From Bacteroidales bacterium (GTDB taxonomy: Bacteria > Bacteroidota > Bacteroidia > Bacteroidales > WCHB1-69), in NCBI GenBank assembly GCA_017395245.1, contig JAFPVR010000052.1:1-46157 (forward strand): a stretch of 46,157 nt of DNA. Reading direction: 5' to 3'. This document shows, piece after piece, positions 8,990-21,200 of the stretch. Made by a program: the position numbers and the translations under genes. The notes below the pieces were generated by a model. That model made no database searches and had not been told where the DNA came from. It saw nothing but the letters and a program-made list of their open reading frames with translations. Each line of letters opens with the position of its first letter. Within the stretch, counting starts at the first letter, position 1.

Positions 8990-9090
8990 CGTACCAGCCC
9001 CACACTGCGCTTCACGCGCCCCACATTGCGCTTCGCTTATGTGGGGTTAATTGCGCTTCGCGCGTGTTGTCTCTCCGAGACTGCTTAAGG
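8990..9090 (-). repeat. Structured dispersed repeat, copy B
   Basis: Inverted relative to copy A. It contains a perfect 8-bp stem CCCCACAT (9019-9026) with ATGTGGGG (9039-9046) closing a 12-base loop TGCGCTTCGCTT, a further CCCCACAC at 8998-9005, and the small hairpin GTCTC-TCC-GAGAC (9069-9081). It fills the first third of the 320-bp spacer between the thioesterase and the adhesin; the rest holds an AT-rich stretch and the adhesin promoter and leader. Confidence 0.75.
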
Positions 9091-9196
9091 AAGAAATTCC
9101 TTGTATTAACGAATATTAACATTTTTATTTTCCTGATTGTAAGCGCACTAACGAAAAAAAAGTTGGTGCGAGTGGCCGAGTGTACGGTGAATTTTG

Positions 9197-9205
9197 TATT
9201 TTCGC
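9197..9205 (+). promoter_or_regulatory. -7 promoter element of the giant adhesin gene
   Basis: TATTTTCGC, the same variant as at 8432. Transcription would begin near 9211, giving a leader of about 85 bases before the ATG at 9295. No convincing -33 box is visible. Confidence 0.55.
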
Positions 9206-9212
9206 GGCCGAT

Positions 9213-9261
9213 TTTCTGGCGTGGTCTGCGGAACGGTTAACCGCTCACAGTCAGCCAGAAA
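9213..9261 (+). other. Stem-loop at the predicted 5' end of the adhesin mRNA
   Basis: TTTCTGGC (9213-9220) pairs with GCCAGAAA (9254-9261). The stem continues GTG/CAC and an inner GCGG/CCGC closes a 9-base loop, with a 5-base bulge on the 3' side. It starts within a few bases of the predicted transcription start, so the long mRNA would begin with a hairpin. Confidence 0.55.
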
Positions 9262-9294
9262 CGGATTTTATGGATAATAAATAATGTTAAAGAT

Positions 9295-12200
9295 ATGAAG
9301 AAAGTTTTACTGTTATTGACAACATTCACAGCATTATGCACCCTTGCCTACGCACAACTCGGTGTGGGACAGCAGTTTCCGAACAACAACTTTGAAACGT
9401 GGAAAACTGAAGCCACGTGGGGCCTTATAAGCACTAAAACTGCAAGAGTTCCCAATGGATGGCACTCACTATGCGATGCAACGGGTACTTACGCCTCATC
9501 GGCAAGAAATGAGAACTTCGTCACGGAAGCGAGTGGTAGTCCCGGTGGTGGAAGCTGCGTGAAATTGACAAGCCAGAGCGTCGTCGTCACAGCCAATGGT
9601 AGTATGACTTCAGGACGATTTAATGCGGGTAGTATGAGTGCTAGTAATTCTGCCAATTGTGCCTATACAAGTACTAGCTCTAACTACCACTGCAGCATGA
9701 CGGCATACCCCGACTCTGTTTATGTCTACGTCAAGACAAGTAGTTCGACCAACAACGCTCGAATAAATATTGTAATCCATAATGGTAGCGTGGGCAGCAA
9801 CAATGCTGTGTATCAAGATCCGGCCCCAACCAGTTCTAGCGCTAGCTACGTTGGAACCACTGGATCCGTCAATGAAGCCAAAGTAGTTGCCAAAGCTACT
9901 TGGACAGGTCACACAAATAATGCTTGGCTGCTTTTAAAGGATACTTTCAATTATGCAGCTTACACAAACAATAACACAACCCCTTCTTACATCTTAGCCA
10001 CATTTTCGACAAATGAGTCCGCTGGAGGCGGCAGTGTAGGCGACGCTCTGTATATTGATGACATTGTCCTCATCTACAACACCCGCCTCAAGACCCTTTC
10101 CGTTGGTGGACAGCCGTTGAGCGGATTTAACGCGGACGTGACCACCTACAACTACCCTACCCCAATCTCCTGTACGGGCACTCCACCCACTGTGGCAGGC
10201 ACCTGCCAGTCGGCGCATGCCAGCACCGCCATCATGCACACCGCCACCCCAGCTGAACCCTACACAACAATCCGCGTGCGGCACCAGAACCAAGAAAGCA
10301 CGGTATATAAGGACTATCGTATCAACTTCACCTATGCCCCACTCGCCGTCACCCTCAACAACACTTCCGTATGCCCGGGGACGGAGGTCTCCGTGACCTC
10401 TCCGACAGGCAGCGGCTATACCTACAGCTGGAGCGGCGGTCTCGGTAGCAGTACTGCCATCACCCCGACAACTGCGGGCACTTATACGGTGACAGTCACC
10501 AACGCCAGCGGTTGCAACGGCACGGCCACCGTCACGGTGAAGCCGCAACCGTCTGTCACTGTTAACGGCAGCACGAGTGCCACAGCCGCCATCTGTTCGG
10601 GCGCGTCCACTACCCTGAATGCAGTCGCCAACCCGGCCAACGCCACGCTGACCTGGTCAGGCAGTGCCGTCACGACCAACCCGCTGACGGTCAACAGCGC
10701 GGGCACCTACACCGTGACTGCCAACTTAGACGGCTGTACTTCCACAGCCACCGTCGCGGTTACGGCCTACGATAACCCCGTGGTCACCATCAGCGGACCT
10801 TCCGAAGCCTGCAGCACCGATGACATCACGCTGACGGCTTCCGGTGCCGTTGACTATGTATGGTCTAACAATCTGGGCACCAGTGCCTCCATCCATCCGA
10901 CCACATCAAACGACTACACCGTCACCGGCACTGACAACCACGGCTGTTCAAACACGGCCACCCACCATTTGACGGTGAACACGACCCCTGTGGTGAACAT
11001 CACGGGCACCACCGCCATCTGTGCGGGAGAATCCACCACCCTGACGGCCACCTCCTCGTTGGTGAACACAACCTACCTGTGGTCCGACAACACGACCACC
11101 ACCAGCACCTTTACGGTTTCCACCGGCGGCAGCTATTCCGTGACGGGCACCCTGAACGGCTGTTCCAGTTCCGCTACGGTGACAGTGAATCAGGCGGACA
11201 GACCTTCCGTGCCGACCGTCACCCCGGCTACACGCTGCGGGGCCGGCGAAGTGACCTTGAGTGCCTCTTCTTCGGAGGGATCCATCGTTTGGTACGCCTC
11301 TGAAAACACCCTGAGCGAAACCGCCACAGGGGCTTCCTATACATTCAACGCCAACAACACCACAACCTACTACGTGACAGTGCGCAATACGGCAGGTTGC
11401 GAGTCCACGCCGCGCGTGGCGGTGACGGCCACCGTGAATCCCCTGCCGAACGTGACGGCAACGGCCAGTCCGGCAGCGGTCTGTGCAGGTGCCTCCTCTA
11501 CCCTGACCGCCAGCGGGGCCACCTCCTACAGCTGGAGCAACGAAGCCACCAGCGCCACCATCACCGTAACACCTGTGGAAACGACCACCTACACGGTGAA
11601 CGGCACTGATGCCAACAACTGTTCCAATTCGGCCAGCGTGACGGTGACAGTGAACCCCGTGCCGGGTGTTCCCACGGTAGCTAACCCGACAGTCTGCAAG
11701 AGCACAGGGTCTGCCCCCCTGACCGCCACTGTTGGTACCAACGGCGACGCGCTGCGTTGGCGCACCTCCCCGACAGGCACCCCCACACAAGGTGCGAGCT
11801 ACTCGGCTACTTCCACGGGTACTTACTACGTGTCCACTTACAACTCCACGACGACCTGCGAGAGCCAGCCTGTAACTATCACGGTGGCAGCGACCCCCGC
11901 CGCCCCCGTCGCAGCCCCGGTGACGCTTTGTGCCGCCGGCACAGCCACCTTAGCGGTGAGCAACCCCGACATCAACACGACCTACACCTGGTACTCCGAT
12001 GCCAACCTCAACAATTACGTGGGCACCGGTTCCACGCTTGAGGTGACGGTCAGCCAGGATGCTACCTACTACGTAACGGCCCAATCCAACGGCTGCGAAA
12101 GCCAGCAGCCCACCTCGGTGGCGGTAACTATTGGCGAGACGATTGAGGCTCCGTCCATCGCGACTCCGATTTACGCCTGCGGCGGTACCGCCACGCTGTC

Positions 12201-15200
12201 TGCCACCGACGGCAGCCATACCTTGGTTTGGAAGAACAACAACGGCACGGTCATCAGCGACCTGAACGTCAGCATCGCCAGCGGCAGTGCCACCTACACC
12301 GCCACCTACGAGGTGAACGGCTGCGAAAGCCAGCCCGCCACGGTGACGGTCACGTACGAGGCTTTCCCGACCCTCAGCGCCACGGGCGACACCCGCTGCG
12401 GTGCCGGCGAAGTCACCCTGACGGCCACCTCCAACGGCACCGTCTACTGGTTCACGACCCAGAATGCGGCTAACGCCTTCACCAACGCGAGTAGTCCCTA
12501 CGCGGCCACAGGTACTAACTATACCCCGAATGTCAGCAACACGACAACATTCTATGCCCGTGCGATGAGCACCGGAGGCTGCTTGTCCGATGTCACCTCA
12601 GCGGTGGCCACCGTGAACACCCTGCCAAACGTGACGGCCACGGCAAGTCCGACAGCAGTCTGTGCAGGTACCTCCTCTACCCTGACCGCCAACGGAGCCT
12701 CCTCCTACAGCTGGAGCAACGAGGCCACCGGCGCCACCATCACGGTGACACCTGCGGAAACGACCACCTACACAGTGACCGGCACCGATGCCAACAACTG
12801 TACGAACACGGCCACGGTAACGGTGACGGTGAACCCCGTACCGGGTGTCCCCACGGTGACTAATCCGACGGTCTGCAAGGGCACGGGTAATGCCATCCTG
12901 TCCGCCACAGCGGGCGCCGACGGCAACGTATTGCGCTGGCGCACCTCCCAGACAGGCACCCCCACGCAAGGTGATAACTACACGGCCACTTCCACGGGCA
13001 CCTACTACGTGTCCACCTACAACCCCACGACGACCTGCGAGAGCCAGCCCGTGACCATCACGGTGGTGGCAACCCCCGCCGCCCCCGTCGCCGCCCCGGT
13101 GACGCTCTGTGCCGCCGGCACAGCCACCTTAGCGGTGAGCAACCCCGACAACAACACGACCTACACCTGGTACTCCGACGCCAACCGCACCAATTCCGTG
13201 GGCACCGGTTCCACGCTTAACGTGACGGTCAGCCAGGATGCCACCTACTACGTGACAGCACAGTCCAACGGCTGCGAAAGCCCGGCCACCACGGTTGCGG
13301 TAACCATCCGCGAAACGATTGAGGCTCCGTCCATCACAACTCCAATCTACGCCTGCGGCGGCACCGCCACGCTGCCTGCCACCGACGGCACCCACACCTT
13401 AGTTTGGAAGAACAACAACGGCACGGTCATCAGCAACCTGAACGTCAGCATCGCTACTGGCAGTGCCATCTACACCGCCAACTACGAGGAGAACGGCTGC
13501 GAGAGCCAGCCCGCCACGGTAACGGTCACCTACGAGGCTGTTCCGACCCTCAGCGCCACGGGCGACACCCGCTGCGGTGGCGGTGAGGTCACCCTGACAG
13601 CCAACTCCAACGGCACCGTCTACTGGTTCACGACCCAGAATGCGGCCAACGCCTTCACCAACGCAAGCAGTCCCTACGCGGCCACAGGTACTAACTACAC
13701 CCCGAATGTCAGCAACACAACAACCTTCTACGCCCGTGCGATGAGCACCGGCGGCTGTCTGTCTGACGTCACCTCAGCGGTGGCCACCGTGAACGTCCTT
13801 CCGAATGTAACGGCCACGGCCAGTCCGGCAGCGGTCTGCGCAGGAGCCTCCTCCACCCTGACCGCCAACGGAGCTTCCTCCTACAGCTGGAGCAACGAGG
13901 CCACCGGCGCCACCATCACGGTGACACCTGCGGAAACGACCACCTACACGGTAACCGGTACCGATGCCAACAACTGCTCGAATACGGCCAGCGTGACAGT
14001 AACAGTGAATACAGTGCCGGCCGCTCCCACAGTGACGACACCCGCCCCGCAATGTCTGACCGGTTCCAACGTGCAAGTGGCCCTAACGGCCACGCCCGGC
14101 GACGGCGGCAGCTATGCCCAATGGTACAATACCTCCATGAATCCCCAGACGGAAAACACTTACAGCGTCCGTATCAATACGACAAGCACCTATTATGTGG
14201 CCACAGTCGGCGCCAATGGTTGTGTGAGCGATACCATCCCCGTGACGGTGGTGGTTAACACGCCGCCCTCCGTCCCGGTTGTTGCAGGCACGAGCCGCTG
14301 CGGCGCCGGCGAGGTAACGTTCACCTTAGCCGCTGCGGAACACATATTATATAAATGGTATGACAACAACAACACCCTCCTGACCACCACGACGGGAGAC
14401 TATACGACGACGGTTGATGCAACCACAACCTTCCAAGTGGCTACCTACGATACCGAGACAGGCTGTGAGAGTGCCAAGACCGCTGTAACAGCCACGGTCA
14501 ACACGCTGCCGACGGCCCCGCAAGTGACACCTATCGCCCATTGCGGTCCCACGACTGTGACCTTGACGGCTACCTCCAACAACACCCTGACCTGGTTCAG
14601 CGATGCCGAAGGTACGCAACCGCTCACCAACACCACCCAAGAGGTTTCCCAAACGACTTCCTTCTATGTGATGGCCACCGACCAGAACCTGTGTCAAAGT
14701 GCATTGCAAGAGTTGGTGGTGACCATCAACGATATTCCGGCAGCCCCGACGATTGCCACGCCGGACGCCATCTGTGGAGAGGGCAGCGCGACACTCATCG
14801 CCACTCCGGCTTCCGGATGCACCATCCAATGGTATACGGCCGCTAACGAGCCGCTTACCCAAGGCAGCGCCTATACCACCCCCACCTTGCAAGCCAGCAC
14901 TACGTATAAGGCCACCAATATCGGCCTGACCACCCAGTGCGAGAGTTCCGCTTCCACCGTCGATGTGGTTGTGAACACCTTGCCCGCTGCGCCCGTTTTG
15001 ACCGGAACGGCCATCTGTGGCGCCGGAAATGCCACGCTGACGGCCAACACAACAGCAGGAACAACAACTACCTGGTATCAAGATGCCGACCTGACGGTCT
15101 CCGTGGGTACGGGCAACACCATGACGGCTCCTGTTACGGAAACCACGACCTTCTATGCCGTAAACACCGACAACACGACCCTCTGTGTCAGCACTGCGGC

Positions 15201-18200
15201 CAACGCCGTCGCGACGGTTTATCCGACCTACGAGACGGAGACTTCGGCAACCGCTTGCGTCCAGTATGTGTGGAATGAGGAGACCTTTACCGAATCGGGA
15301 GACTACCCCCGCACCCTCTATACCATTCATGGATGCGATAGTGTGGTAACCCTTCACCTGACCATTCATCCGACCCTTCAGTCTGAAATCACCATCGACG
15401 AATGTGATAGCTGGACTTGGAACGACCAAACCTATACGGAAAGTGGCGACTACTCGCAGACCCTGACCTCTGTGTTGACCCATTGCGACAGTATCGTGAC
15501 AGCGCACGTGACCATCCGCCACAGCACCAGCAGCCAACAGCAGTTGACCCTCTGCAGCAATGAACTCCCCTACTCCTTCGCCGGCACCCAAATCACCAAT
15601 GCGGGTACGAAGACCATCACGATTCAGAACGAGCAGGGTTGCGACAGCATCATCCTTTTGACCGTGACGGTGAATCCGCAACCCGAAATGCCCACGGTGA
15701 CGGATGCTAACCGTTGCGGCGCGGGTAATGTCACCCTCCACGCCACGCTCGGCACCAACGGCACGAACTGTCGCTGGTATGCCGACGAGACGACTCAAGA
15801 GCCTTTCGCCACCGGTCCCAACTACACGGCCAACCTGACGGAGACGACCACCTACTACGTCACCTCCTACAATGCCAACACGGGATGTGAGAGTGAGCGC
15901 GTGGCGGTGACAGCCACCATTAACGAAATACCGACCCAACCCACAGTGGCTGATGTCGAGCGTTGCGGCGCCGGTTCCGTCACCATGACCGTGAGCCCCA
16001 CTGACAACACCCTAACCTACCGTTGGTATATCAACAACACGACGAACACGTCGCTCTACACGGGCGAATCTTTCACCACGGACATCCAGGCTACCACCAC
16101 CTATTATGCGGAAGCGTACAATGCCACAACCAATTGCCGCAGTAGCCGCGAGGCTGTTGTAGCCACTGTGAACCCGATTCCGGCCGTACCGACAACGACC
16201 AATGCGGAAAACTGCGGTGCCAATGTGTTTGACTTGGATAATATGGTCACATCAGCACCGGCCACCACATACCGCTGGTATGATGACAACACCACCGCCA
16301 CCCCGTTGGCCACCTCGAACACCTATACCACGGAGACCGTTTCCGATTCCCGCAGCTTCTTCGTCAGCAACTACAACGAAACCACGAACTGCGAGAGCCA
16401 GCGGAGCGAAATCCAAATCACCATCCATCCGGTTTATGAGCCTGTCACCCTGACAGATGTCGTTTGCCAAGGGGAGATTTACACCGCCTACGACCAATAT
16501 ACCGTCTTTGAGGAACCCGGTGATTATCCGGTGGTGCTCAACGAGACTTCTTCTCACGGCTGCGACAGCCTCGTCATGTTAGTGATCACCGTCAACCCGA
16601 CGAGCACTGCCTCCTACGAAGGCGAGGTTTGTGCCGGAACGCCGTATCAGGGCTATGGTTTCGACACCACAGCAATGGCGGCCGGCACCTACACGCTAAC
16701 CCGCCACAGCACCAATGCGCTCGGATGTGACAGCACCACGACCCTGACCTTGACCGTCAACCCTGTGAAGACCACAACCATCAACACGACCATCTGCGAG
16801 ACAGCCTCCTACAACTTCAACGGCCAGACATTGAACGTGCCGGGCACCTACACGGCCAACTTGCAGACCGTGAACAATTGCGACAGCATTGTGACCCTCA
16901 ACCTCTCCGTGGCCTCCGAATATCGCGACACCATCGTGGCGCATATCTGTGAGGGCACATCCTATACTCAAAACGGTTTCAATGAGAATGCGACTGGTTT
17001 CTATCAACAAGATCTGACGGCCAGCAACAACTGCGACAGCGTGGTGGTTTTGAACCTCACCGTGCATCAGCTTTCCACCACCAACCTGACAGGCGAAATC
17101 TGTGAGGGCGAAAGCTACACGGCCAACGGCTTCAACGAGACCCCGACCGAGGCAGGTGTCTTCACCTATCAGCGGCTGGTCCCGACCTTCTACGGCTGCG
17201 ATAGCACCGTAAACCTCACCCTGACCGTGCATCCTGTCTATCAATATGAGGAGACGGCAACCGCCTGCTCGAACGAGGTTCCCTATCTGTGGCATAACCA
17301 ATCGCTGACCGCTTCGGGCACTTACTACGACAACCAGCAAAGCGTATTTGGCTGCGACAGCAACTACACCCTGCATCTGACCGTGCTGCCGACCTATCAC
17401 CACACCCTTTCCGTCACGCTGTGTGACAACAGCGACCAGCTGCCGTACATGTTCGCCGGCGATTCTCTGACCACCAGCGGCCATTACACCCACACTTTCC
17501 AGACAGTAAACAATTGCGACAGCTTGGTGGAGCTGGATCTCGTCATCAACCCGACCTATCAAGAGGAACAGACGGTGGAAATCTGTGACAACGATCTTCC
17601 ATACGTCTGGAACAACCGTCCGGAATTCACTTACCACCACGCAGGCGAATATACCATCAATTTGCAGACGACTGCTGGTTGCGACAGCATCTGGCATCTC
17701 AACTTGATTGTCCATCCCACCTACGAAAGGGATACCCTCATCACGGTTTGCCAAGGGGCTCTTCCCTACCACTTCGATGAGACGCACACGTTCAGCGAGG
17801 CGGGCGATTACGATGTCGACCTTCAGAGCCAGTACGGTTGCGACAGCCTCTTGCACGTCCAGTTCCGCGTGCAACCCTACGCCCGCCGGACTGAGGCTGC
17901 CACTATCTGCGCCGATGCCCTGCCGTATGCCTACGACGCCACGCACAGCTTTGACACCGCCGGCGTCTATGACATCCTGGAAGAGCACACGGACGGCTGC
18001 AACACGATTGTGACGCTGACACTGACGGTCAACCCGACCTACATGCACTATGACACCGTAACGGCCTGCGCCAACACCCTGCCGTATGTCTATGACGGTC
18101 TGGTGATGGATACCGCCGGCACCTATACGAAGGCATACCAGTCGGTTAGCGGCTGCGACAGCACGGTTATGGTCACGCTGAATGTCACGGAGAACCCGAC

Positions 18201-21200
18201 GGGCAGCGAAACGGTGTATGTCTGTCAGGATGCCTTCCCGTATTCTTACGCCGGTCAGGACTACTCCGCAGCCGACACCTACGAGGTGATTCTCCCCACA
18301 GCCGGTTGCGACAGTATCGTGACACTGACCATCATCGAGGCTCCGCTGTTCCATTCTGAAGAGTCGGTGGAGACTTGCGAGAACGCCCTGCCCTATCTGT
18401 GGCATGGACAGTCGCTTACGGAGAACGGCCAGTACACCGACCAGCACCAGAGCATCTATGGCTGCGACAGCACCTACACGCTGAACTTGGTCATCTCCAA
18501 CGTGAAACGCTCCACCGATACGGTTGACATTTGCGAAGGGGCAAGCTACGAATGGCATAACCTGACGCTCAGCCAGTCAGGAGAATATTTGGACACTATC
18601 CAGTCGGCGGCCGGTTGCGACAGCATCTGCCAGCTTGTTCTGACGGTGCATCCCACCTACCAGATTGCCGACACGGTGACTACCTGCCAGTCGAACACGC
18701 CGTATTACTTTGCCGCTGCCGACACGTTATTGGATGTTTCCACCGCCGGCACTCAGACCGTCATCTTCAACCGCTCGTCCGTTCACGGTTGCGACAGCAT
18801 CACCATGCTGACGTTGGTGGTGAACCCGACCTACGAATATGCTGACCAAGCGGCGGTTTGCAACTACGACCTGCCCTACGAATGGCGTAACCGGATGCTG
18901 ACAGAGGCCAGCACCTATTATGACAGCCTGCAGACCGTGAACGGCTGCGACAGTGTCTATGTGCTGTCTCTGACCGTGAAACCCGCCTTTGTGTTCACCT
19001 CCGACCCCGTGGAAATCTGCCAAGGCGAAACCTACAGCTGGCGCGAACACACCATCACGGAGACTGGTCTTTACCGCGACAGCGTGATCAACGCCCAAGG
19101 CTGTTACGACATCTATGAAGTGAACGTGACCGTACACCCGACCTATCTGTTCACCGACACCGTCACGATTTGCGATGACGCGCTGCCGTATTCCTGGCGC
19201 AACCGCTCACTGACGGCCGCCGGCACCTACGATGTCAACTTCCAGACCGTCACCCTTTGCGACAGCATCTATCGCCTTGTCCTGGTGGTCAACCCGACCT
19301 ACAGCTTCAACGAGACGCTGACCCTCTGCGCCGACGAAACGCCCCATACCTGGCACGGCCAGAGCCTGACGGCCACGGGTGTCTATACCGACAGTCTGCA
19401 AACGGCGAACGGCTGCGACAGCGTTTATACGCTCACCCTGACGGTGAACCCGACCTACAACTTCAACGACACGATGACGTTCTGCGCCAACGAGACCCCG
19501 ATTCTCTGGCACGGACAATCCCTCTCGACCACGGGCATTTATACCGACAGTCTGCAGACTAACAGCGGCTGCGACAGCGTGTACACCTTGGCTTTGACGG
19601 TCAACCCGACTTACAACTTCAGCGAGACAGACAGCGTGTGCAGCTACGACCTGCCGTACACGTGGCGTGGTCAAGAGCTGACTGCCAGCGACGTCTATTA
19701 CGACAGCTTGCAGACGGCGAACGGCTGCGACAGCGTGTATGTCTTGAATTTGACCGTACACCAGTCACAGGTCTTCACCGACCCAATGATCGAGTTGTGC
19801 GACGGTGCAACGCAGACTTGGCGCGACCAGGTGATCAGCACCACAGGCGAGTACCGCGATACGGTGATGAACGCCACCGGCTGTTACGACATCTTTGTGG
19901 TGAACGCCCTCGTGCACCCGACCTACCACTTCTACGATACGATGACGGTGTGCCAGAGCGCGCTGCCGTATACGTGGGGCGGCCACACCTTCAACGCGGC
20001 GGAAACCTACACGCTGAACCTGCAAACGGCGAACGGATGCGACAGCATCCACGAATACACCCTGTTCGTCAACCCGACTTACAGCTTTAGCGAGACGTTG
20101 ACCCTCTGCGCCGACGAGACACCGTACACGTGGCACGGCCAGAGCCTGACGGCCACGGGCGTCTATACCGACAGTCTGCAGACCAACAGCGGCTGCGACA
20201 GCATCTATACGCTCACGCTGACGGTGAACCCGACCTACAGCTTCAACGAGACGATGACCCTCTGCGCCAACGAGACACCTATCCTCTGGCACGGACAAAG
20301 CCTGACGACCACGGGCATCTATACCGACAGTCTGCAGACCAACAGCGGCTGCGACAGCGTGTACACTTTGGTTTTGACGGTCAACCCGACTTACATCTTC
20401 AGCGAGACGGACAGCGTGTGCAGCTACGACCTGCCGTACACCTGGCGCACCCAAGAGCTGAATGCCAGCGGCGTCTATTACGACAGCCTGCAGGCGAAGA
20501 GCGGATGCGACAGCGTGTATGTGCTGACCTTGACCGTGAATCCGTCGCAGGTCTTCACCGACCCGATGATTGAGTTGTGCGACGGTGCAACGCAGACTTG
20601 GCACGGACAGGTAATCAGCGCCACGGGCGAGTACCGCGACACGGTGATGAATGCCACCGGCTGTTACGACATCTATGTGGTGAATGCCCTTGTGCACCCG
20701 ACCTACCACTTCTATGACACGATGACGGTGTGCCAGAGCGCGCTGCCGTACACGTGGGACGGCCACACCTTCACCGCTGCGGAAACCTACGTTTTGAACC
20801 TGCAGACGGTGAACGGCTGCGACAGCATCCACGAATACACCCTGTTCGTCAACCCGACCTACAGCTTCAGCGAGACGCTGGCCCTCTGCGCCGACGAGAC
20901 GCCGTACACCTGGCACGGCCAGAGCCTGACGGCCACGGGCATCTATACCGACAGTCTGCAGACGATGAACGGCTGCGACAGCATCTATACGCTGACGTTG
21001 ACCGTGAATCCGGTTTCCCACCAGCTTGACAGCGCGACCGTTTGCGGCAACGAACTGCCTTACGAGTGGCGCGGACAGCAGCTCAGCGTCGCCGGCCATT
21101 ACACGGATACGGTGCCGAACAGCTATGGTTGCTCAGACATCTATGAGCTGCAGCTGACCGTGAACGCCGTACCGCAAACGATGCTCTACGACACTGTCTG

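Noticed and set aside
14347-21099. Long minus-strand open frames opposite the adhesin (up to about 620 codons at 16696-18558, also 14347-15939 and 19765-21099)
   Set aside because: They mirror the repeat units and codon bias of the plus-strand gene, show no domain, signal peptide or promoter, and vanish where the repeats change. The plus frame is clearly the protein.
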